A stretch of 19,089 bases of DNA from Gammaproteobacteria bacterium. Lineage in GTDB: Bacteria > Pseudomonadota > Gammaproteobacteria > SG8-11. The stretch is from assembly GCA_016200445.1 (NCBI GenBank), contig JACQEQ010000257.1:1-19089 (forward strand). The letters run 5' to 3'. The position numbers and the translations under genes are program-made. The notes beneath the pieces are model-generated. The model made no database searches and was not told the origin of the DNA. It saw nothing but the letters and a program-made list of their open reading frames with translations. Shown here piece after piece: positions 14,481 through 19,089 of this stretch (position 1 is its first letter; every line of letters starts with the position of its first letter).

Positions 14481-15824
14481 CTAACCCCGCTCGGTCTGAA
14501 TCATCTTTTTCAAACGGTCAAGATCAGCCGCCTTCGACTTCACACGCAGACGGATACCCTCGGCTTCGTATGCCTCATGCACGATGCGCATCTTGGCGCG
14601 GATTTCACCTACCGCACCTTTCGCGGTATACGGCACAAATATTTCTTCTTCGACCATGTCGCGTTCGGCGAACTGTAGTATGCGTTCGCGTAGCGCTTGA
14701 ATATCCGCAGGATTACGCGTTGAAATCAGCATGGCATTGGGGACTTCGCTACGCAGCGCTGCTTGCTGCACCTCATTCAAACGGTCGGACTTATTCAGCA
14801 ACAGAAGCTGCGGCGCGTCTTGCACGCCGACCTCGCGCAACACCTCGTTCACAATGTCAAGCTGCGCACGAAACGTCGCATCGGCGGCATCCACCACATA
14901 CAGCAGCAGCGACGCATTGCGTGCTTCGTCGAGCGTGGAGCGGAACGAGGCGACCAGATCGTGCGGCAGTTTTTTAATGAAACCGACCGTGTCCGAAACC
15001 AGGATTCTGGGCTGGGTTTCCGGCTGCATGGCGCGCACCGTAGTGTCGAGCGTGGCAAATAATTTATCTTCCACCAGCACGTCGCTGCCGGTCAGCGCGC
15101 GCATGGTCGAAGACTTGCCGGCATTGGTGTAGCCCACCAGCACCACGCACATCTGCTCGGCCCGCTGCGCGCGGCGATTGCTCTGCTCTTGTTGCACGCT
15201 TTCTAATTCATGCTTGAGTTCGGCCAAGCGGTCGCGCACTTTGCGCCGGTCCAGCTCCAGCGCGCTTTCGCCCGAACCGCGCCCGGATTGCCGTTCCTTG
15301 CCGCCGCCCAACTCGCGCAAGCGCGGCGCTAAATAATTCAGGCGCGCGATTTCGACTTGCAACTTGGCCGCACGCGTTTTGGCGTGGCGGCTGAAAATTT
15401 CAATGATCACACCGGTGCGGTCCAGCACTTCGACACCCAGCGCATTTTCGACATTGCGCATTTGCGACGGCGTTAAATCGCAGTCGAACACCACCACGGT
15501 GGCGAGTTCTTGCGGAACGTCCGCTGCCGGTACCGGGCTTGACTCCTCTTCTTCGGCATCGCCGGAGGGTTGCGCGGCGCGCTCAACAACACCCTTTCCG
15601 CCGGTAAAACGCGCAAGTTCCTTCAGCTTGCCCTCACCGACCACCGTGACCCCGGCGGTGGAGGGCTGGCGTTGCGACTGCGTGCCGATGACGCGATAGC
15701 CCAGCGTGGTCACCAAGCGTTTGAGTTCGGCAAGCGATTCTTCCGCATCGGCATCGGTCACTTTGGGCGTGCGGATCGACACCAGCAAGGCCCGGGTATG
15801 TTCCGCTTCTTGTGTGGCTTGCAT
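14481..15824 (-). CDS. hflX: Ribosome-associated GTPase HflX
   Basis: A 447-aa GTPase that binds the 50S subunit and splits or rescues stalled ribosomes under stress. The N-terminal HflX domain carries GTQSQRQPSTAGVTVVGEGKL-like substrate sequence and the glycine-rich RLRELGGGKERQSGRGSGE, with ELDRRKVRDRLAEL helices following. The G domain begins with G1 GYTNAGKSS at residues 231-239, then G3 DTVGF and G4 NKSD. An acidic-then-Pro/Ser insert (AEEEESSPVPAADVP) lies in the N-terminal part. The start at 15824 gives MQATQEAEHTRALLV; an ATG 13 codons upstream is possible. It is not next to hfq here. The pRiA4b ORF-3 gene follows 60 bp downstream. Confidence 0.95.
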   Translation of the reverse strand: MQATQEAEHTRALLVSIRTPKVTDADAEESLAELKRLVTTLGYRVIGTQSQRQPSTAGVTVVGEGKLKELARFTGGKGVVERAAQPSGDAEEEESSPVPAADVPQELATVVVFDCDLTPSQMRNVENALGVEVLDRTGVIIEIFSRHAKTRAAKLQVEIARLNYLAPRLRELGGGKERQSGRGSGESALELDRRKVRDRLAELKHELESVQQEQSNRRAQRAEQMCVVLVGYTNAGKSSTMRALTGSDVLVEDKLFATLDTTVRAMQPETQPRILVSDTVGFIKKLPHDLVASFRSTLDEARNASLLLYVVDAADATFRAQLDIVNEVLREVGVQDAPQLLLLNKSDRLNEVQQAALRSEVPNAMLISTRNPADIQALRERILQFAERDMVEEEIFVPYTAKGAVGEIRAKMRIVHEAYEAEGIRLRVKSKAADLDRLKKMIQTERG

Positions 15825-15981
15825 GGCATGTCTCAATGAACAATCGGGTGCATCGTACGCCAATGCCGGCGGACTTACGAAACGTGCTGAACAACCGAAA
15901 CCCTACGCCCCATCACTTCCGGTTGTAATCACCACGACATCTCGCTACTCTCTGCTCAAGGTGTATATTTTGTGAAAGTCT

Positions 15982-16578
15982 ATGCTCACGCGTCGCCAAC
16001 AACAAGCTTTGGAATTCATCCGGGCGTACATCGCCCGGCATGCGCACGCGCCCAGCTTGGCGGAAATCGCCGCCGGAATGGGCGTCGCCTCGGTGTCGCT
16101 GGCGCACCGTTATACCCAGGCCCTGGCCGACGCCGGGCATATTAAATTACGGCCCGGCCGTAAGCGCGCCATCGAAGTGGCGGAGCAAAAACGCCCGGCG
16201 CACATACTGCCCCTCATCGGCAAAATTGCGGCCGGCCAACCCATCGAAGCGCTGCCCGGCGCCGACGAAATCGACTTAAGCGTATTTTTCACGGGCCCCG
16301 GCCGCTTTGTGCTGCGTGTGCAAGGCGACTCGATGGTGGAGGACGGCATTCTCGACGGCGACATGGTGATTGTGGAAAAACGCGCCACCGCCAACAACGG
16401 CGAAATCGTCGTCGCGCTCATCGACGGCAACGACGCCACGCTGAAACGCTTTCACCTCAATCGCGACGGCAGCGTGACGCTGCGCCCCGCCAATGCCGCC
16501 CTGCCGCCGCTGCGTTACAGCGCCAAACGCGTGCAGATTCAGGGCGTGGTGGTGGGTCAAATGCGTTCGTATCGCTAA
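15982..16578 (+). CDS. lexA: LexA-family self-cleaving SOS repressor
   Basis: A 198-aa repressor with an N-terminal winged helix-turn-helix (TRRQQQALEFIRAYI, then PSLAEIAAGMGVASVSLAHRY) and a C-terminal S24 latent protease. The catalytic dyad is Ser117 (GDSMVEDGI) and Lys155 (TLKRF), and the cleavage site Ala84-Gly85 (KIAAG) sits exactly where LexA is cut. The recognition-helix part (VASVSLAHRYTQAL) differs strongly from E. coli LexA, and no CTGT-N8-ACAG operator was found upstream, so its operator is probably different. Its TAA overlaps the ATG of the Y-family polymerase by one base, so it likely co-regulates the cassette. It could be the main LexA or a second paralogue. Confidence 0.88.
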   Translation: MLTRRQQQALEFIRAYIARHAHAPSLAEIAAGMGVASVSLAHRYTQALADAGHIKLRPGRKRAIEVAEQKRPAHILPLIGKIAAGQPIEALPGADEIDLSVFFTGPGRFVLRVQGDSMVEDGILDGDMVIVEKRATANNGEIVVALIDGNDATLKRFHLNRDGSVTLRPANAALPPLRYSAKRVQIQGVVVGQMRSYR

Positions 16579-17831
16579 TGACCACGGCAAATAACTCTCG
16601 ACCAGGCCCCTCCGTCCTGTGGCCGCGCGCCATCATCCTGGTGGATATGAACTGCTTTTTCGCCGCAATCGAGCAGCTCGATTTTCCCGAGTTGCGCGGG
16701 CGTCCGGTCGCCGTCACCAACGGCGCGCAAGGCACCTGCATCATCACCAGCTCGTACGAAGCGCGCGCCTATGGCGTCAAGACCGGCATGCGGCTCAAAG
16801 AAGCGCGCCGTCTGTGCCCCGATATTATTCAAGCTCCGGCACGCCCGCAGCGTTATGCGCGCATCTCCACCGCGATCATGCAATCGTTACAAGAATTCAC
16901 GCCCGACGTTGAAGTGTTCTCGGTCGACGAAGCATTTCTCGACATTACCCACTGCCAGCGGCTACTGGGCACGCCGCAGCACATCGCGCAGCGCGTAAAG
17001 CAAACCGTATTTGCCGCGTCTGGGCTGCTGTGTTCCGTGGGCGTGAGCGGCGATAAATGCACGGCAAAATTCGCCGCCAAACTGCAAAAGCCCGACGGCC
17101 TGGTCGTGATCCCGCCGTGGGAAGCCCGCGAACGCCTGCGCAACGTGCCCGTCACACAACTGAGCGGCATCAAAGACGGCATCGGCGGCTACCTCGCCAA
17201 GCACGGCGTGCATGTGTGCGGCGACATGGAGAAAATCCCGATCAGCGCGCTGACGCAACGCTTCGGCGGCCTGGGCCGGCGCATCTGGCTCATGTGTCAA
17301 GGACTGGACCCGTCGCCGGTCATCACTACCGTGGCGCCGCCCAAATCGCTGGGCCACGGCAAGATCATGCCGCCCAACACGCGCGACCGCCGCGTAGTGC
17401 TGACTTACCTGCAACACATGAGCGAGAAAATCGGCGCGCGCCTGCGCCTGCATCAATTGCAGGCGCGCACCTTCGCCATCGGCTTGCGCACCCAAGACGG
17501 ATGGATCGGCGGCAACGTGCGCGAAGCCCAGCCCAGCAACGACGGCGGCCTGCTCGCGCAACGCTGCCGCGAGGTGCTCGCGCAATGCTGGAGCGGGGAA
17601 GGTATTTTTCAAGTGCAAATCACCGCGCTCGACCCGCAATCAAAATATCAACAACTGGATTTATTCAGCGCCTTGTCCGGCAAACGCGATGCGCTCAACG
17701 CCGTGATGGACGATGTGAACCGGCGTTACGGCGAATTCACCCTCGCCCCCGCGAATTTACTGGGCCGCTCCGCCATGCCGAACGTCATCGCCCCCGCATG
17801 GAAACCGTACGGCCACCGGCAAACGATTTAG
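16578..17831 (+). CDS. Y-family translesion DNA polymerase (DinB-like)
   Basis: A 417-aa error-prone polymerase that copies across damaged bases. The catalytic carboxylates are Asp23 (LVDMNCFFAAIE) and Asp117-Glu118 (FSVDEAFLD); Phe28 is at the steric-gate position. The thumb/helix-hairpin region includes VTQLSGIKDGIGGYLAKHGV, and a little-finger domain follows (KSLGHGKIMPPNT). A beta-clamp binding motif QLDLF lies at residues 359-363, and a ~50-residue tail follows it. The DMN instead of DMD resembles UmuC, but the rest is closer to DinB. Coupled start (TAATG) with the LexA-family gene makes a repressor-polymerase operon, comparable in logic to umuDC. The exact subfamily is uncertain. Confidence 0.92.
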   Translation: MTTANNSRPGPSVLWPRAIILVDMNCFFAAIEQLDFPELRGRPVAVTNGAQGTCIITSSYEARAYGVKTGMRLKEARRLCPDIIQAPARPQRYARISTAIMQSLQEFTPDVEVFSVDEAFLDITHCQRLLGTPQHIAQRVKQTVFAASGLLCSVGVSGDKCTAKFAAKLQKPDGLVVIPPWEARERLRNVPVTQLSGIKDGIGGYLAKHGVHVCGDMEKIPISALTQRFGGLGRRIWLMCQGLDPSPVITTVAPPKSLGHGKIMPPNTRDRRVVLTYLQHMSEKIGARLRLHQLQARTFAIGLRTQDGWIGGNVREAQPSNDGGLLAQRCREVLAQCWSGEGIFQVQITALDPQSKYQQLDLFSALSGKRDALNAVMDDVNRRYGEFTLAPANLLGRSAMPNVIAPAWKPYGHRQTI

Positions 17832-17861
17832 GGGCCTGGTTGTGATAATTAAAGACTGTAT

Positions 17862-18083
17862 TTAATTTCGATCGCACGCGCTCAGGAGCAGATTGCTGCG
17901 GAACATACCGGATTGCGGCAAATCGCTCGAAGGTTGATCCACGCGGCGATGCACGTAGCGCCCCTCGGCCATGTCGCCCGGACAATAATCGTATTCGTTG
18001 ACCATACGCGCGGGCAGCAACGGCAAATCGCCGGAGCATTCCGGAAAGGTCAATGGGAGTTCTTGCTGGGTGTGTTCCGTCAT
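17862..18083 (-). pseudogene. Decayed N-terminus of a Cas4-Cas1 fusion protein
   Basis: A 73-codon frame whose first ~57 residues match, from memory, the start of type I-G (I-U) Cas4-Cas1 fusions: LPLLPARMVNEYDYCP at 20-35, with Cys34 as the first Fe-S cysteine, then AEGRYVHRRVDQPSSDLP at 39-56. In intact proteins an RLAYLEWVQGE-type stretch of about 20 residues stands between these blocks; here it is missing, apparently by an in-frame deletion. After residue 57 the sequence is unrelated and stops, so the remaining Cas4 cysteines and all of Cas1 are gone. A GAGGG site lies about 8 nt before the ATG, so it may still be expressed as a short peptide. It points to a former CRISPR adaptation gene, consistent with the CRISPR-like repeat at the right edge. 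Confidence 0.7.
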
Positions 18084-18199
18084 CGATAAACCCTCAAAAA
18101 AGAACGCGTCCTATGTATTGGATCACCGCAGAAAAACAGCAAGGGCGCCACCCCAAGGGCAGCCGGACATTGACGCCCAATGGCGATCTGCGTGTTACA

Positions 18200-18210
18200 C
18201 TGTCTTACAG
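18200..18210. promoter_or_regulatory. Putative antitoxin operator
   Basis: The short inverted repeat CTGTCTTACAG (CTGT and ACAG arms) lies 10 nt before the GAGGT ribosome binding site of the RHH antitoxin gene. A TTGACG at 18170-18175 could be a -35 box, though no well-spaced -10 is clear. RHH antitoxins commonly repress their own operon from such sites; this is inference. Confidence 0.35.
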
Positions 18211-18231
18211 ATACTCCTGCGAGGTAAAGCC

Positions 18232-18447
18232 ATGGGCACCCTGACGATCCGTCTGGACGACAAACTGGAACGCGAGCTTAACCGGCTTGCCAAAACCCAA
18301 CACAAGACCAAGAGCGAGATTGCACGCGAACTGTTACGCCGGCACATCCTCGTACGCGAGCTGGACGACATCCGCAATAAGCTGCGCCCCTATGCCGAAG
18401 CGGCGGGCCGCCTGACCGACGAAGATTTTTTCCGGGACATCTCTTGA
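18232..18447 (+). CDS. Ribbon-helix-helix (CopG-type) antitoxin
   Basis: A 71-aa DNA-binding antitoxin. The N-terminal beta-strand GTLTIRLDDKLERELNRLA and helix-turn-helix KTKSEIARELLRRHI make a typical RHH fold (about residues 2-40). The C-terminal part (YAEAAGRLTDEDFFRDIS) is the likely toxin-binding tail. GAGGT at 18221-18225 lies 6 nt before the ATG. Its TGA overlaps the toxin's TTG start by 4 nt, so the two are coupled. A small palindrome upstream is a candidate operator. Confidence 0.9.
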   Translation: MGTLTIRLDDKLERELNRLAKTQHKTKSEIARELLRRHILVRELDDIRNKLRPYAEAAGRLTDEDFFRDIS

Positions 18448-18851
18448 GGATTTTTTTCGACACCAATGTCCTGGCCAGCGGGTTGATGGGGCATGGGCTG
18501 TGCCGTGATCTGTTGGATCGTGTCGTATTCGAGCACGTGGTGGTGCTGGGCGCTCCGGTCCACGAAGAACTGCGCCGGGTGCTGACATCCAAGTTTCGTG
18601 TTCCAGCCAGCCTCTGGCGCGAACTGGACAAGAGGCTGCGCGAATTCGAACAGGCACCCCCGGCCAACGTTCCGCTGGCCGTGGCCATTCCAGATCCCGA
18701 CGATATTCCCGTCCTCGCTTGCGCCATCGCCGCCAAGGTTGACCTCTTCGTCACCGGCGACAAGGCGCTGCTCGACCTGGGCCAAGTCGAGAGCTTGCCT
18801 ATCCTCTCGCCAAGAAACCTGTGGACGAAGCTCACCACAGCCAACGCCTGA
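18444..18851 (+). CDS. PIN-domain toxin (COG1569-type)
   Basis: A 135-aa PIN-fold ribonuclease, partner of the upstream RHH antitoxin. The acidic active-site residues are Asp6 (IFFDTNVL), Glu42 in APVHEELRRVL, Asp86/Asp87 in IPDPDDIPVLACA, and Asp106 in FVTGDKALL, so the metal site looks complete. PIN toxins of this class cut RNA (tRNA or mRNA) when the antitoxin is lost. The TTG start overlaps the antitoxin stop (TTGA). Length is normal, with no sign of decay, in contrast to its neighbours. Confidence 0.92.
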   Translation: MRIFFDTNVLASGLMGHGLCRDLLDRVVFEHVVVLGAPVHEELRRVLTSKFRVPASLWRELDKRLREFEQAPPANVPLAVAIPDPDDIPVLACAIAAKVDLFVTGDKALLDLGQVESLPILSPRNLWTKLTTANA

Positions 18852-18886
18852 GCACCGGGCTCATGCTGTAGCTACAAGGCGTCGTC

Positions 18887-19009
18887 ATGAAAGCCACCGT
18901 CCGCGAACTTAAACCAGCTATCGGCATACTTCAAACGCGCCCAGCGCGGCGAAGATATCATCGTGACCTGGCACGGAAGTGGGGAGACATGCGCACGAAA
19001 CTGAAGTAG
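18887..19009 (+). pseudogene. Frameshifted Phd/YefM-like antitoxin remnant
   Basis: The frame starts MKATVRELKPAIGIL, like a Phd-family antitoxin (MKATVRELK...), but then becomes unlike the family and ends after 40 codons. In another frame from 18921 the DNA reads SAYFKRAQRGEDIIVTWHG, which is the expected continuation of a Phd protein (dimerisation and DNA-binding region). A single frameshift near 18915-18921 explains this. The end runs into the CRISPR-like sequence. No toxin gene follows in the window. Confidence 0.65.
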
Positions 19010-19018
19010 CGCGCGCTA
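18983..19018 (-). repeat. Possible degenerate terminal CRISPR repeat
   Basis: Positions 19008-19017 (AGCGCGCGCT) are identical to the matching part of the 36-nt repeat at 19054-19089, exactly 71 nt away (36 + 35). The other half (18983-19007) does not match beyond chance. In minus orientation this is a repeat with a kept 5' part and lost 3' part, the usual form of the last repeat of an array. The match is short and GC-alternating, so coincidence is possible. Confidence 0.35.
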
Positions 19019-19053
19019 CGGCAACTGTATCTCGACACCATCAAGCGTTACTC

Positions 19054-19089
19054 GCTTCAATCCTCGCGCGCTCGTGAGAGCGCGCGCTG
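19054..19089 (-). CRISPR. CRISPR repeat unit at the window edge (array probably continues to the right)
   Basis: A 36-nt sequence with CRISPR-repeat architecture: a perfect 9-bp stem (CGCGCGCTC at 19065-19073, GAGCGCGCG at 19078-19086) with a GTGA loop. On the minus strand it ends GGATTGAAGC, giving ATTGAAGC as an 8-nt crRNA handle. ATTGAAA/GC-type 3' ends are characteristic of many type I repeats. Only one full unit is visible because the window ends here. The adjoining 19019-19053 (35 nt) would be the last spacer. A Cas4-Cas1 remnant lies about 1 kb to the left. Confidence 0.6.

Noticed and set aside
15825..15981. Canonical SOS box upstream of the LexA-like gene
   Set aside because: No CTG-N10-CAG arrangement was found; only a TATATT-like -10 candidate near the start, without a good -35.
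17057..17845. 262-codon frame inside the Y-family polymerase gene
   Set aside because: It is in another frame of a clear polymerase gene, Arg/Ala/Pro-rich and without family motifs.

Overview
This window reads as a proteobacterial chromosome, most likely a gammaproteobacterium or a close betaproteobacterial relative. The main evidence is the gene order glyA-nrdR-ribD-riboflavin synthase-ribB-ribH-nusB-thiL-pgpA, a well-known proteobacterial housekeeping cluster. The E. coli-like HflX, LexA and SmrA-type proteins and the moderately high G+C fit this. No rRNA or tRNA gene was seen.

Layout. At 1-4020 (+) lie a calpain-like cysteine protease that is open at the left edge, an unrecognised 152-aa protein, a beta-CASP metallo-beta-lactamase ribonuclease-like protein and a 2Fe-2S/FAD oxidoreductase. 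At 4059-12203 (-) lies the housekeeping run, transcribed leftward: glyA, nrdR, ribD, ribE (riboflavin synthase), a RibBX-type ribB with a degenerate GTP cyclohydrolase II domain, ribH, nusB, thiL and pgpA. A separately promoted, extremely acidic small protein follows it. The gaps in this run carry palindromic elements: a nested 28-bp perfect inverted repeat between ribB and ribH, a REP-like pair that overlaps the end of ribD, a REP-like hairpin between glyA and nrdR, and several C-rich/G-rich hairpins. At 12346-15824 lie an Smr-domain protein (+), a DUF1186-like/SEC-C protein and a pRiA4b ORF-3 family protein (both -, apparently one ancestral gene split by a single in-frame TAA), and hflX (-).

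At 15982-17831 (+) a LexA-family self-cleaving repressor is translationally coupled to a DinB-like Y-family polymerase with a clamp-binding motif, a compact mutagenesis cassette.

The right end (17862-19089) is the accessory part. It holds a short open frame that I read as a decayed Cas4-Cas1 fusion N-terminus (-), a complete RHH/PIN toxin-antitoxin pair (+), a frameshifted Phd-like antitoxin remnant (+), and at the extreme right edge a 36-nt sequence with all the marks of a CRISPR repeat. A half-conserved copy of it lies exactly 71 nt to the left, as expected for the degenerate terminal repeat of an array that would continue beyond the window. I read this as the decaying flank of a CRISPR-Cas locus (possibly of the Cas4-Cas1-fusion type I-G, formerly I-U), invaded or stabilised by toxin-antitoxin genes.

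Family assignments come from reading motifs by eye; no database search was run.
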